A stretch of DNA of 64,000 nt, taken from NCBI RefSeq assembly GCF_002572525.1, contig NZ_PDBS01000001.1, forward strand, positions 3,782,001 to 3,846,000, read 5' to 3'. Source of the stretch: Natrinema sp. CBA1119 (GTDB lineage Archaea; Halobacteriota; Halobacteria; Halobacteriales; Natrialbaceae). The translations under genes and the position numbers were made by a program. Shown in pieces: positions 18,506 through 27,124 of this stretch (positions are counted from its first letter, which is position 1; each line of letters opens with the position of its first letter). The notes beneath the pieces were generated by a model. That model did not search any database. It worked only from the letters and a program-made list of their open reading frames with translations, and was not told where the DNA came from.

Positions 18506-20287
18506 TCAGGACGGCGTCGTATCCGATGGCTGTCCATCGGAGGCTGGCACGGGAGACCCGAGCGTCCCAACTGAACCGTCCGCGCTGGACTCGTTGGCAC
18601 CGTCGGAATCGACACCGGTAAAGTCAAATCTGGCACCGCCGCGCTCGCCCTCACCGGCAGTGACGGTCCAGCCGTGAGCGGTCGCGATTCCCTGGACGAT
18701 GCTCAGGCCGAACCCGGTTCCCTCCGCGTTGGTCGTGTAGCCGTCCTCGAAGACATCTTCGCCCTCGTCGGGCAGTCCCAGACCATCGTCGGAGACGTAG
18801 AATCCCACCGATCCACCGCCATCGTCCGCGCCGATAGTGCCCACCTCGACCTCGAGCGGCGACCCGATCGGGTCCGCGCCGTCGTCCGTTGCGTCCGGTG
18901 TCCCGTGTTCGACGCTGTTCCGAAACAGGTTCTCGAACAGGCGGGTAATCCGCTTCGGGTCGGCGAGAATCGTCAGATCGGACGTCACGGAGAGAGTGGC
19001 ATCGCCGGTGTCGACGCTCTCCCAGGCTTGCTCGGCGAGATCGGCGAGTGAGACCGGTTCGGGATCGGTGACCGCCGAGCCCTCCCGGGCGAGCGCGAGC
19101 ACGTCCTCGATGATCGTCTCCATTCGGTCGTGTGATCGGTCGATCTCGTCGAAATACTGGGCCGGATCGTCGGCCTCGCGAGCGAGATCGAGGTAGCCGT
19201 CCGCGACGTTCAGCGGGTTTCGAAGGTCGTGGGAAACGATGTTCGCGAACTGTTCCAGACGGTCATTCTGTTGCTCGAGGCGTTCTTCGTGGCGTTTCCG
19301 TTCGGTAATGTCACGGATGATGAGCAGCCAGCCGACGTGGCGATCTCGGCTGTCCTCGATCGGCGTCGACCGGACGTGGTAGGCGACGGTACCGAGCGAA
19401 AACTCCCGCTCCGACTCGACGGGGGCAGTCGTAATCTCGTCGTACTGCTCTTCCAGCACGGGATAGCCGGCGATCAACGAGTGGACGTCGGTCCCGATCA
19501 CGGAGCTGTCGGCGCCCTCGAACAGGTCCCGCGCGGCGGGGTTGATATCGATGATCCGGTCGTCCGTGTCGATGACGAAGACGCCGTCAGTGACGGTATC
19601 GATGACGCGATCGCGGGCGATCGGGACGACGTCGGCCAGTCGGTAGCGAACGATGGCGACCGCGTACAACGATCCGGCCACGACGAATCCGATCGGTGAC
19701 GTATCGAACTCGACGAAACCGGCGACGTAGACGCCGTTTGCGATCCAGGTCGCGAGCGTTCCGAAGAGGAGTGCTGCACTCTGGCCCTTGTACAGCGATC
19801 GGGACCGGTAGAGAAATCCGAGTATGAGGACCGTTACCAGTCCCAAAACGAGGTACGCGTAGCCGAGGTGAATCCAGAGCAGCGGGCCGGGCTCAAGGGT
19901 CCCGTTGAACGATTCGAAGAAGAGATGAGACGGATTGACGACGGCGAGGACGGCCAACAATATTGGTTCGGCCGACAGGACGGCGAGTATCGGCGTCGTG
20001 AGGAACTGCTCCCGTCCGGTGTACACGAGGGTAAAGACGAGAAACGTCATCGTCGCGAATCCGACGCCCAGGAATAACGTTCCGGTCAGTACGGTAGTTG
20101 CAAGGGGATGACCGATAACGGATAGCAACACTAGCGACACGTCCCACAACCCCACCGCGAGGACGGTCCCGAGAAGCGGGATCACACCGGTCTTACCGTG
20201 GTGCTGCCAGAGAATCACCGCGAGTGCACCGCTCAACAGCGCCGAAAGGATGTAAATCAAGAGGATGGGGTCAAGTCCCTGTGTCAT
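18506..20287 (-). CDS. 7TM-PAS sensor histidine kinase (paralog 2)
   Basis: 593 residues from the ATG at 20287. A longer in-frame TTG start at 20476 would place the start inside the adjacent insertion sequence and upstream of the TATA box, so it is rejected. Same architecture as the downstream neighbour: seven N-terminal hydrophobic spans, PAS domain (DTVTDGVFVIDTDDRIID), phosphoacceptor H353 in IVSHDLRNPLNVADG, then FRNSVEHG, DDGLGLP and EGTGFGLSIVQG of the ATPase domain. The two proteins match along their whole length, so they arose by tandem duplication. No response regulator is beside them. Confidence 0.94.
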   Translation of the reverse strand: MTQGLDPILLIYILSALLSGALAVILWQHHGKTGVIPLLGTVLAVGLWDVSLVLLSVIGHPLATTVLTGTLFLGVGFATMTFLVFTLVYTGREQFLTTPILAVLSAEPILLAVLAVVNPSHLFFESFNGTLEPGPLLWIHLGYAYLVLGLVTVLILGFLYRSRSLYKGQSAALLFGTLATWIANGVYVAGFVEFDTSPIGFVVAGSLYAVAIVRYRLADVVPIARDRVIDTVTDGVFVIDTDDRIIDINPAARDLFEGADSSVIGTDVHSLIAGYPVLEEQYDEITTAPVESEREFSLGTVAYHVRSTPIEDSRDRHVGWLLIIRDITERKRHEERLEQQNDRLEQFANIVSHDLRNPLNVADGYLDLAREADDPAQYFDEIDRSHDRMETIIEDVLALAREGSAVTDPEPVSLADLAEQAWESVDTGDATLSVTSDLTILADPKRITRLFENLFRNSVEHGTPDATDDGADPIGSPLEVEVGTIGADDGGGSVGFYVSDDGLGLPDEGEDVFEDGYTTNAEGTGFGLSIVQGIATAHGWTVTAGEGERGGARFDFTGVDSDGANESSADGSVGTLGSPVPASDGQPSDTTPS

Positions 20288-20308
20288 CGTTCGTACTCGA
20301 GTACCGAG

Positions 20309-20316
20309 TATATAAA
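20309..20316 (-). promoter_or_regulatory. TATA box of histidine kinase paralog 2
   Basis: TTTATATA on the minus strand, centred about 25 bp before the ATG at 20287. It fixes the start of the gene and shows that the nearby insertion sequence lies just upstream of, not within, the core promoter. Confidence 0.75.
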
Positions 20317-20432
20317 GTGCAATGGCCATTTCGCACGCTTCCAACGCTTGCACCGGTCCGAAAGCGGCGCTCATCACAAACGCGTGAAGATCGCGGTCGG
20401 TGGTCCGCTCCCGTCTCGATCGGTCGATCGGG

Positions 20433-21127
20433 TGCTGTTCAGATAAGGCTGAAGGAGTGAGGCGTGGCGTTTTCAAAGTGATTCATGCCCGAAAACGCAC
20501 GCCTCAGTCCTAGTATCGGCCAGTTCGACTTGGATTTTGTGGAGCGAGAAGCAACACCGCGGCTGTTGATGAAGCTCAGTATTCAACTCCATCTTGCTGG
20601 ACTCTCGCTTTCGAATACTGTTCGAGTTCTCGAGATATTTGGTATTGAACGGGCTCGATCGACGGTTCATAATTGGGTTCACAAGGCAGATTTACAGCCC
20701 GATCCCTGTCGAAGTCCGGATCACGTTGCGGTTGACGAGACGGTGATCCGGCTCGGCGATGAACAGTATTGGCTGTACGCCGCTGTCGATCCAGAGTCAA
20801 ACGAATTACTGCATACAAAGATTGAACCGACTAGAACCAAGGTCATAGCCAGTACGTTCTTCACGGAATTACGTGAGAAACACGACGTCGATGACGCCGT
20901 GTTTCTCGTCGATGGCGATAAATCGCTGAACTACGCTTGTCAACGACATGGCCTCGATTTCAGATACGAACGACATGGAAATCGGAACAGTATCGAACGT
21001 GTTTTTCGTGAGATAAAACGCCGAACCTCATCCTTCTCAAACTGCTTTAGTAACGCTCACGCAGACACTGCTGATCAGTGGCTCAGATCGTTCGCCTTCG
21101 CATGGAATCAGCTTATCTGAACACGAT
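20433..21127 (+). mobile_element. IS6-family insertion sequence (ISH14/ISH29-like)
   Basis: About 695 bp. Terminal inverted repeats share GTTCAGATAAG: left at 20437-20447, right as CTTATCTGAAC at 21112-21122, with imperfect continuation both ways. GGTCGATCGGG occurs on both outer sides (20422-20432 and 21128-21138) and fits a target-site duplication, although IS6 elements normally duplicate 8 bp, so the exact outer ends are uncertain by a few bases. The transposase gene fills the element and its stop codon lies in the right repeat. Looks intact and recent. Confidence 0.88.
20485..21120 (+). CDS. IS6-family transposase
   Basis: 211 residues, full length for haloarchaeal IS6 transposases. Helix-turn-helix-like N terminus (LSLSNTVRVLEIFGIERARSTVHNW), then the DDE RNase-H-like catalytic core: first Asp in VAVDETVI, second in VFLVDGDKS, Glu in NSIERVFREIKRRT. 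Cuts and joins DNA at the element ends through cointegrate-type transposition. Codon use is less G+C rich than the neighbours, as expected for a mobile gene. Start ATG lies 48 bp inside the left end. Confidence 0.95.
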   Translation: MPENARLSPSIGQFDLDFVEREATPRLLMKLSIQLHLAGLSLSNTVRVLEIFGIERARSTVHNWVHKADLQPDPCRSPDHVAVDETVIRLGDEQYWLYAAVDPESNELLHTKIEPTRTKVIASTFFTELREKHDVDDAVFLVDGDKSLNYACQRHGLDFRYERHGNRNSIERVFREIKRRTSSFSNCFSNAHADTADQWLRSFAFAWNQLI

Positions 21128-21177
21128 GGTCGATCGGGAACGAACCATTTAGGCACTGGCCGACGGTACGGTGGTGT

Positions 21178-21444
21178 ATGCCCGTCCCCAAATCGGAATT
21201 CGAGAACCTCCCGCCGTGTGACTTCTACACGCCGGCGGAGCTCCTCGAAGACGACCAGATGTACACCGTCTACGAGATCGCTCGATTGTTGCAGGGCGTC
21301 GAACCCGACGCCGAACTCGAGCCCGAGACCGAGGACATCCTGCTCGACTGGGCGATTCCGTGGGTCATGACCAACGCCGACGACCTCGTGGTCGCCGAGC
21401 CCCGCGACGAAGACGAACCCGGCTACTACGGCCTGAGCGAATGA
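21178..21444 (+). CDS. Conserved haloarchaeal small acidic protein
   Basis: 88 residues, acidic, no cysteine pair or membrane span. It contains CDFYTPAELLEDDQMYTVYEIARLLQ, which looks like a short helical bundle, and ends GYYGLSE. It reads like one of the small haloarchaeal domain-of-unknown-function families (possibly DUF5827; from memory, not checked). The stop overlaps the start of the P-loop protein by four bases (ATGA), so the two are co-translated. A CCATTTAGG TATA-like box is about 27 bp before the ATG. Confidence 0.7.
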   Translation: MPVPKSEFENLPPCDFYTPAELLEDDQMYTVYEIARLLQGVEPDAELEPETEDILLDWAIPWVMTNADDLVVAEPRDEDEPGYYGLSE

Positions 21445-22277
21445 TCCTCCTCGTGGTCGGTGCCGATCGCGTCGACGCCGGCAAGACCACGTTCTCGGCC
21501 GGTCTGCTCGATCGAACCGGCGCGGCCGGCTACAAGCCCCGCGCCGGCAACGACTTCTGGTTCGACCACGACGACTGCCGTCGCGCCCTCGACGGCGGGC
21601 GGCTCTATGGCAAAGATGCAATGCGGCTCACGGCAGCAGACGGCCGGGGCCGACCGCCCGAACGACTCAATCCCGTCCACCGGCTCTGGCGGCCCACCCC
21701 TGATGGCGGAAGCGGCCTACTCGGACGGACCGATCGGGAGTTCGTCGTCGACCGGATCGGTCACGGGGTCGACGAGTCGTTATTCGTCCGCAACGCGACC
21801 GCCGAGATTCCGAACGCTGTCGCCGACGCCCTTCCGCTCGCGGACGCGATCCCCGTCGAGACCGTCGAGGAGTTCAACGACCTCGCCGAGCGGGAGTACG
21901 TCCCCGCGTTCGAACGGCTGGCCGACGAGATCGAGGCAGCCGAAGTCGCCGTCGTCGAATCCTACAGCGACATTGCGCTCCCGCTCGCGTCGCTGGATCC
22001 CGCGTCGATCGCCGCAGTCGCGGCCGTCGAACCCGGTCGCGTTCGGATATACGACGGCGATCGCTACTGTCGGGCCTGCGAGGTCGCAAGCTCGAGCCCC
22101 AGAGACGGAACGCTCGAGAAGCGCGTCCCCGACGCACTCGACTATCTCGATCCGTTCGAGCGCGTTCGGCTGCCACCGCTCGACAGCGACACACGGGACG
22201 ATCCCGCACGGATCGCCCGCGCGTACGATCACGCCTATGACGAGTTACTCGACGCCGCCGGACGAGTATCGATCTAA
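21441..22277 (+). CDS. P-loop ATPase/GTPase-like protein, haloarchaeal
   Basis: 278 residues from the ATG at 21441 that overlaps the preceding stop. The N-terminal GADRVDAGKTTFSAGLL is a P-loop of the SIMIBI/dethiobiotin-synthase-like kind (GxxxxGKT), followed by KPRAGNDFWFDHDD. VAVVESYSDIALPL near residue 180 may be the Walker B-like strand. A CRACEVASS cysteine pair lies near residue 215. It resembles the broad group of predicted P-loop ATPases in haloarchaea whose substrate is not known. Co-translated with the small protein upstream. No specific function claimed. Confidence 0.7.
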   Translation: MILLVVGADRVDAGKTTFSAGLLDRTGAAGYKPRAGNDFWFDHDDCRRALDGGRLYGKDAMRLTAADGRGRPPERLNPVHRLWRPTPDGGSGLLGRTDREFVVDRIGHGVDESLFVRNATAEIPNAVADALPLADAIPVETVEEFNDLAEREYVPAFERLADEIEAAEVAVVESYSDIALPLASLDPASIAAVAAVEPGRVRIYDGDRYCRACEVASSSPRDGTLEKRVPDALDYLDPFERVRLPPLDSDTRDDPARIARAYDHAYDELLDAAGRVSI

Positions 22278-22348
22278 CCGATTTCCGACCGCTCTAACGG
22301 CTCTCCGCGAGGAGCCAGCCCGCAAACTCGAGGCCGGACGAGCCGAGT

Positions 22349-22927
22349 CTACATCTGTCGCGCCATCTGCGCCGACAGTTCGACGTGATCGTAGGGGTCG
22401 CTCGTCACGCTCGGTCCGTGACCGGTGTGCATCGCTTCGAGTTCCGGATCGATCCGCTCGAGCACCCGATCGATGCTCTCGATCAGGGCGTCTCGGTCGC
22501 CCTCCTCGAGATCGGTTCGGCCGAAGCTCCCGTTCTGGAAGACGAGATCTCCCGCGAACAGCACGCTCGCGTCGCTCGAGTGAAAACAGAGGTGATCGTC
22601 CTTGTGTCCCGGCGTGTGGAGCGCGACGTACTCGTGGTCGCCCAGTTGAATCGTCTCCTCATCCGCGATCGCGTGGTCGACGCCGTCGATCGAGGTGTCA
22701 TACCCCCAGGCGTCGACATCAAAGGCATCTTTCACCGCCGGGAGGTTTCCGACGTGATCGCGGTGCGTATGCGTCAGGATGACGGCGTCGATGTCGTCGA
22801 TTCGATCGTGAACGGCGTCGACGAGGTCGAAGTTCGCACCCGTATCGACGAGCACGGGCCGGTCGCCGGGGACGAGAAAGACGTTGCTGGTAAACGCCTG
22901 TACGCCTTCCGCGAGGTTCGTGATCAT
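22349..22927 (-). CDS. MBL-fold metallo-hydrolase
   Basis: 192 residues from the ATG at 22927 (MITNLAEGVQAFTS); an upstream in-frame start exists but the conserved fold begins here. The metal motif HTHRDH is at 53-58, followed by the later ligands in LHTPGHKDDH, FAGDLVF (bridging Asp) and MHTGHGPS. This is the glyoxalase II-like branch of the beta-lactamase fold with two metal sites. Likely a thioester or phosphoester hydrolase in the cytoplasm; substrate unknown. Single gene, convergent with the P-loop protein. Confidence 0.85.
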   Translation of the reverse strand: MITNLAEGVQAFTSNVFLVPGDRPVLVDTGANFDLVDAVHDRIDDIDAVILTHTHRDHVGNLPAVKDAFDVDAWGYDTSIDGVDHAIADEETIQLGDHEYVALHTPGHKDDHLCFHSSDASVLFAGDLVFQNGSFGRTDLEEGDRDALIESIDRVLERIDPELEAMHTGHGPSVTSDPYDHVELSAQMARQM

Positions 22928-23135
22928 GGCTGGCGCTACTCGGTCGAGTGATTTGTGGCTATCGACACGGGCCTGAGCGGCGATAGCAAAGACACCACGA
23001 TCCAGTCCAGTGTCTGGATAGTCCCGAGCACATGGCTCTCGGAAATGCTCCACCGATCATCCGGTCTGTGATCCGATTTGCATCTATCCCGCTATTCACA
23101 AGGATTTTTAGCTCCGGCACGCACTGAGTAGACGA

Positions 23136-24389
23136 ATGAACCGGCCGGGCTCCGTCGGATTCGTCGTTCTCCTTATCCTCGCGCTCGTGACCGGGGTCTG
23201 CGGACCGTTCGCGTTGGCCGACACTGGGTCCGCTTCGCCATCAGTGACGGAGCCGGCTCCGGCCGAGACGCGATCCGCCACGATGGTCGCCCAGACAGAC
23301 GGGAGCCCGCTCGTCACGCAGGAAACGCAGGACTTCGACGAGACGACGTTCGAGATCACCGTCCACGAGAACGGCAGCGCGACGTGGACGTTCAGATACG
23401 AACGGCTGTTCGCGAACGACGACAACGCGACCGCTGCCAGGGAGAACTTCGAGGCCTTCGCCGAGGAGTTCGAAGCCAACGAGACGGATCTGTACGACGG
23501 GTTCACCAATCAATCGCGTACCCTGACCGAAATCGGTGCACAGACGACCGGTCGAGAGATGGACGCGACGAACTTCCGTCGCTCAGCGCAGGTCGAAGAA
23601 CAGTTCACCGCCACGGGCGCTGCCGGGAACGAATCCACCGCGACGGGCGTCGTCGAAATGTCGTTTACCTGGACGGGATTCGGCGTCGTCGAAGCGGACC
23701 GGATCGTCGTCGGCGATGTCTTCGAACGTCTCCCGCTCGCGTCGAATCAGGCGATCGTGATCGAGGCGGGCGGCGATCTCACCTTCCGGTCCATCGAACC
23801 CGACGACGGACAGTACGCCGGCACCTCGCTCGAGGACGCGACGTCGGTTCGGTGGAGCGGCCAGCGAGAGTTTATCGATGGCCGGCCCCGAGCAGTGTTC
23901 GATCGACCCGGCGCCGGGAGTGCCGAAACCGGACTCCTCGAAACGATGAGTGATCTCAGTCTGGGCTGGTATCTCGTCGGTGCCCTCCTCTGTGTAGGCA
24001 TCGGCGTTGCAGCAGTGGTCTGGTACCGACGACGCGGGCCCGGTAGCGAGGAAGTCGCCGCTACAGCGTCCGATTCTACCGACGGTTCGGCGCCGCCGCC
24101 AGCAGCGGCAGACACAAATGGTGAGTCCGACGGTGAGCCCGAACCACTCTCCGACGAGGAACTCATGACGGACGAGGACCGCGTCGTCACGCTCATCCAG
24201 GAGAACGGCGGCCGGATGAAACAGGTCAACATCGTCGAGGAAACCGGCTGGTCGAAGTCCAAGGTCAGCATGCTGCTCTCCGATATGGAAGACGACGGCA
24301 CCATCAGCAAGCTCCGCGTTGGCCGCGAAAACATCATCAGCCTCGAGGGATTCGAACCGGAAGCGACCAAGTCGCCGTTCGACGAGTAG
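23136..24389 (+). CDS. Membrane-anchored surface protein with cytoplasmic HTH domain
   Basis: 417 residues. N-terminal signal sequence (about 1-29, hydrophobic VVLLILALVTGVCG), an extracytoplasmic domain of about 230 residues rich in beta-type sequence and N-glycosylation sites, one membrane span near 275-297 (WYLVGALLCVGIGVAAVV), a Pro/Asp-rich linker and a C-terminal winged-helix domain (about 350-400: RVVTLIQENGGRMKQVNIVEETGWSKSKVSMLLSDME). This outside-to-DNA architecture is a haloarchaeal group of presumed one-component regulators. A GATTTTTAGC TATA-like box lies near 23106. The gene and its target are uncharacterised. Confidence 0.85.
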   Translation: MNRPGSVGFVVLLILALVTGVCGPFALADTGSASPSVTEPAPAETRSATMVAQTDGSPLVTQETQDFDETTFEITVHENGSATWTFRYERLFANDDNATAARENFEAFAEEFEANETDLYDGFTNQSRTLTEIGAQTTGREMDATNFRRSAQVEEQFTATGAAGNESTATGVVEMSFTWTGFGVVEADRIVVGDVFERLPLASNQAIVIEAGGDLTFRSIEPDDGQYAGTSLEDATSVRWSGQREFIDGRPRAVFDRPGAGSAETGLLETMSDLSLGWYLVGALLCVGIGVAAVVWYRRRGPGSEEVAATASDSTDGSAPPPAAADTNGESDGEPEPLSDEELMTDEDRVVTLIQENGGRMKQVNIVEETGWSKSKVSMLLSDMEDDGTISKLRVGRENIISLEGFEPEATKSPFDE

Positions 24390-24564
24390 CGATCACCGAC
24401 GAAACGTCGGCCACTGACCCGCTCTCGCATGGCAGGGATCGACAGCCCCGAAATGAAACGGAATCCTTAAACATCGTACTGCGCAACGATTGGATAGAGA
24501 CGACGCCCGCTCCGATGTCCTGTGTACCACGCGGCGCAGGGCCCGGAACGAGACGGCGCGTCGC

Positions 24565-24639
24565 GCTCCGATGGTGTAGTCCGGCCAATCATATTGCCCT
24601 CTCACGGCAATGACCTGGGTTCGAATCCCAGTCGGAGCA
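24565..24639 (+). tRNA. tRNA-Glu (anticodon CTC)
   Basis: 75 nt cloverleaf. Acceptor arms GCTCCGA/TCGGAGC pair perfectly, anticodon stem TTGCC/GGCAA encloses the loop CTCTCAC giving anticodon CTC, and the T arm is CTGGG-TTCGAAT-CCCAG. Discriminator base A, CCA not encoded. No intron. Reads GAG codons. A copy of its 3' 23 bp occurs 102 bp downstream. Confidence 0.96.
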
Positions 24640-24953
24640 CTGTAGCGAACGTAGTGAGCGAAGCGCGCACGGGTGGGATTCGAAGCACGGAAATCCGAGC
24701 GGAGCGAGGATTTGCATCGGGTTCAAATCCCAGTCGGAGCATCCCAATCCGGTTCCCTTCTTGCGGTTTTGGCCTGCAGAGGTCATCCATGTTCGACTCA
24801 ACGCCTAGGTCAAGTAAATTCGAAGGATCCACACATAGCCACGCCGTCTTGCGGTTTTCCCGTTTTGCCGGGCTATCCGATCTGCTAGCGCAGTCTCAGA
24901 CTCCGTCCGCTGCCGAACCGCTACATGCCCAGGGGAGGCCTACAGCGCTCGAG
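24640..24953. other. Interval after tRNA-Glu with repeat-like sequence
   Basis: No gene seen. It contains a GAACGTAGTGAGCGAAGCG stretch, the small inverted repeat AAATCC...GGATTT (24690-24713), and the partial tRNA copy at 24719-24741. The remainder up to the thioesterase stop has no supportable coding or structural feature. Confidence 0.6.
24719..24741 (+). repeat. Displaced copy of the tRNA-Glu 3' end (candidate att scar)
   Basis: 23 bp matching 24617-24639 with a single mismatch (GGGTTCAAATCCC against GGGTTCGAATCCC), covering the T arm and acceptor 3' strand. Haloarchaeal integrases use tRNA 3' ends as att sites, and integration leaves exactly this kind of duplicate. No integrase gene lies between the copies, so this would be the scar of a lost element or an element now remodelled. 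Confidence 0.7.
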
Positions 24954-25556
24954 TCAGCGCCCCTCGGCTCGATCGCCACGCAAGACCATGTAAGTGGTCG
25001 AGAGCCGTGCGACGAGTTTTCCCTCAGATGTCTGTACATCACACTGGACGAGACCGAGGGTCCGGCCTCGGTTGACGACCGTGGCCGTCGCCTCGAGGCG
25101 GTCCTCGAACACCGGCCGAAGGAAGTTAATCTTGAGTTCGATGTTCGTCGTCGATTCGCCCTCCTCGAGCGTCGTCATGAACGCGACCGCAGTCGTCGTG
25201 TCCGCCAGCGCGGTGATGACGCCGCCCTGAACGGGACCGCCCCGGTTCGCGTGCCGGCTAGTCGCCTCCATCGAGAGGACGGCTTCGCCGTCGCCGAGTG
25301 ACTCGACCTCCCAGCCAAGCAGGTTTCCGATGGGAGAGTCCGAGGGTGGTCCCGGTGAGGGGAGGTCGAAGTCATCATCGGCTTCCCCACGCCGCCGTGC
25401 CTCGACGGCTGCCATCCCCTCCCGGACACGCAACTCCCGGCGAAGGGCATCCTCGAGGATCTCGTCTGGATCGTTACTTACCGCTTGTAATCGGTCGTAC
25501 TCGGACGCTGATAGCGACAACTCGACCGTCCGCGTTTCATCCCCGTTGTCGACCAT
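24954..25556 (-). CDS. PaaI-type hotdog thioesterase with N-terminal extension
   Basis: 200 residues from the ATG at 25556. The C-terminal 130 residues are a hotdog domain: SRHANRGGPVQGGVITALADTTTAVA holds the conserved HxNxxGxxxGG-like motif of PaaI acyl-CoA thioesterases, then TNIELKINFLRP. The first 60 to 70 residues (VELSLSASEYDRLQAVS, DEILEDALRRELR) look like a separate helical, ribbon-helix-like extension not usual for this family. Predicted to hydrolyse aromatic or fatty acyl-CoA. An upstream start at 25622 is less likely because a TAGTAATC element about 25 bp before 25556 fits a leaderless start. Confidence 0.8.
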   Translation of the reverse strand: MVDNGDETRTVELSLSASEYDRLQAVSNDPDEILEDALRRELRVREGMAAVEARRRGEADDDFDLPSPGPPSDSPIGNLLGWEVESLGDGEAVLSMEATSRHANRGGPVQGGVITALADTTTAVAFMTTLEEGESTTNIELKINFLRPVFEDRLEATATVVNRGRTLGLVQCDVQTSEGKLVARLSTTYMVLRGDRAEGR

Positions 25557-25718
25557 AGTCACCCGATACGATAGATTACTATGTGGAGGTTGTGCCTCCG
25601 GCAGGCAGACTGAGCTATCCAAAACTGTCGAGCGCTGCTGTGACGAGAGTCGACTGCCGTCACCCCCTCACACTATATGAGGGTTAGTAACAATGCCAAT
25701 AGTGAGATGTGGAGTAGC

Positions 25719-26348
25719 ATGGAAATCCGACCCGGAGTGTACAGCTACGAATTGGAATGGGCGTACGATGAACCGCTTGGGGTCCACGTACTCGACACCG
25801 AGCGCGCTACGGTCCTGTTCGGCGCCGGAAGCGAGGATACTGCCGACCAACTGACCGAAATCGCGACTGCACACGGTATCGATGTCGCTATCGTCGAACA
25901 CGGCGATACCGACCACTACGGGGGCGTCCCGGCGTTGCGCGCGGCCATCGACGACCTCGACATTGCCGCCCCGGCCGGCGATGTTACGGCTCTCGAAGCG
26001 GCCGGGCTCGAGGTTGACGATCCGCTCACAACCGACAACATCTATTGGGGCATCACCCCGATTGCAGCGCCCGGCCACACGCCGGACAATATGGCCTATC
26101 TCTACGAGGAGATTCTCGTGGCCGGGGATACAGTTGTTTCCGCTGACTCGCCGTTCGCTGCGGCGGGGGACTGGAGCGGGCCGTTCGCAGTCATCGCCGC
26201 AGACTACAATGCCGACGACGAGCAGACGCGCAACAGCGTCTCGGTCCTTACCGAGTACGGGTTTGAGACGGTCCTGCTCAGCCACGGTGGCAACGTCACG
26301 GAGATCGGACACGACCCGGTCGAGACGCTCATCGCGGACCTCGAGTGA
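25719..26348 (+). CDS. MBL-fold metallohydrolase-like protein with HxDxDH motif
   Basis: 209 residues from the ATG at 25719 (MEIRPGVYSYEL); ATGs 4 and 14 codons upstream are alternatives. The metal motif reads HGDTDH at 61-66, a variant in which the second histidine of HxHxDH is Asp; the later ligands are visible in APGHTPDN, VAGDTVV and LLSHGGNV. This variant is known in several MBL subgroups, so activity is likely but the substrate is unknown. TATA-like CACTATATG near 25670 lies 30-45 bp upstream of the possible starts. Divergent from the thioesterase. Confidence 0.78.
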   Translation: MEIRPGVYSYELEWAYDEPLGVHVLDTERATVLFGAGSEDTADQLTEIATAHGIDVAIVEHGDTDHYGGVPALRAAIDDLDIAAPAGDVTALEAAGLEVDDPLTTDNIYWGITPIAAPGHTPDNMAYLYEEILVAGDTVVSADSPFAAAGDWSGPFAVIAADYNADDEQTRNSVSVLTEYGFETVLLSHGGNVTEIGHDPVETLIADLE

Positions 26349-26800
26349 CCGCAAACAGCACAAAGTCAATCCGAACCGCTCTGGTGTCCGGCGGTTGGGG
26401 CCGGCACGGAAACGGACTACCTGCAGCCATTCGGGCGTTAGGGAGGGGAGGATGTCAAGTCGGCTTCTAACGGGACGCCTCTGAGTACAAGGTGCAAGAG
26501 TGAACACTGCAGGAGGAACAGACTTTCATCGAACAGAGTTTCGAAACGCTCGACGATCTCTTCTATGTACTCGGTACCGACGACGCTGTTTCGGTAAAGA
26601 CCTACGCGACGATGAACAAGATCATGACAGTCTTCGTAGAACACCACGATAGCTATCAGGAAGAAATCGCGCCCGGTAGCGTTCGACCCACAGATCACGG
26701 GATAGGACCCGTTTGACCGCGCATCTGCTCAGCGTTGAGTTGCGCGATAATTATCTGCCCGTCCGATAGAACAATAGGATCGCCAAGAATAGCTCGTTCT
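26349..26800. other. Decayed interval with a PAS-like gene remnant
   Basis: About 450 bp without an intact gene. It holds the PAS-like fragment at 26504-26716. The rest, including 26717-26800 just before the B12-domain remnant, shows no gene. Confidence 0.5.
26504..26716 (+). pseudogene. Fragment resembling the start of a PAS domain from a haloarchaeal sensor protein
   Basis: A 70-residue open stretch without its own start codon. Its first part, EEQTFIEQSFETLDDLFYVL, is the standard opening of PAS domains in haloarchaeal kinases and Bat-type regulators. The similarity fades after GTDD, and the following KTYATMNKIMTVFVEHHDSYQ is unrelated to PAS. It appears to be a recombined remnant of two genes. 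Confidence 0.45.
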
Positions 26801-27124
26801 ATGAATATTGAGAACAAACAGCAATCGATTCGATGTCTCACGGCGAAAGTCGGACTCAACGGCCACGACCGCGGCGCACACGTCATCGCGCGTGCGTTCC
26901 ACGATACGGGCTTCGAGGCCATCTACTCCAGGTTGCACAAATCCCTCGGCGAGATCGTTCGGGCGGCAGTCCAGGAGGAGGTCGCGGGCCTCTTTGGCAC
27001 CCACGACACGCTCGTCCCGAAAATCACGGACGGCCTCAAAGAGGGTGTTGCGGCGATCTTCGGCCCGATCACGTCGGCCGAAGAAACGATCGAGTTCGTT
27101 CGTGAGACCGCTCCGGAACGATGA
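26801..27124 (+). pseudogene. Shortened B12-binding domain related to methylmalonyl-CoA mutase C-terminal subunit
   Basis: 107 residues in one open frame. The start, RCLTAKVGLNGHDRGAHVIARAF, matches the cobalamin-binding subunit of methylmalonyl-CoA mutase, as does the end, GVAAIFGPITSAEETIEFVRE. The middle, where the family has about 30 more residues including the SxL and GG motifs that contact B12, is missing. The DxHxxG motif also has Asn (N20) for Asp. It therefore probably cannot bind B12 in the normal way and is either a decaying remnant or repurposed. Its stop overlaps the next gene by four bases. Confidence 0.7.

Noticed and set aside
20288-20476. 63-codon N-terminal extension of histidine kinase 2 from TTG
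   Set aside because: It would begin within the insertion sequence and run across the TATA box; the paralog does not have it.
24640-24741. A second tRNA gene after tRNA-Glu
   Set aside because: Only the T arm and acceptor 3' strand are present; no D or anticodon arm can be drawn.
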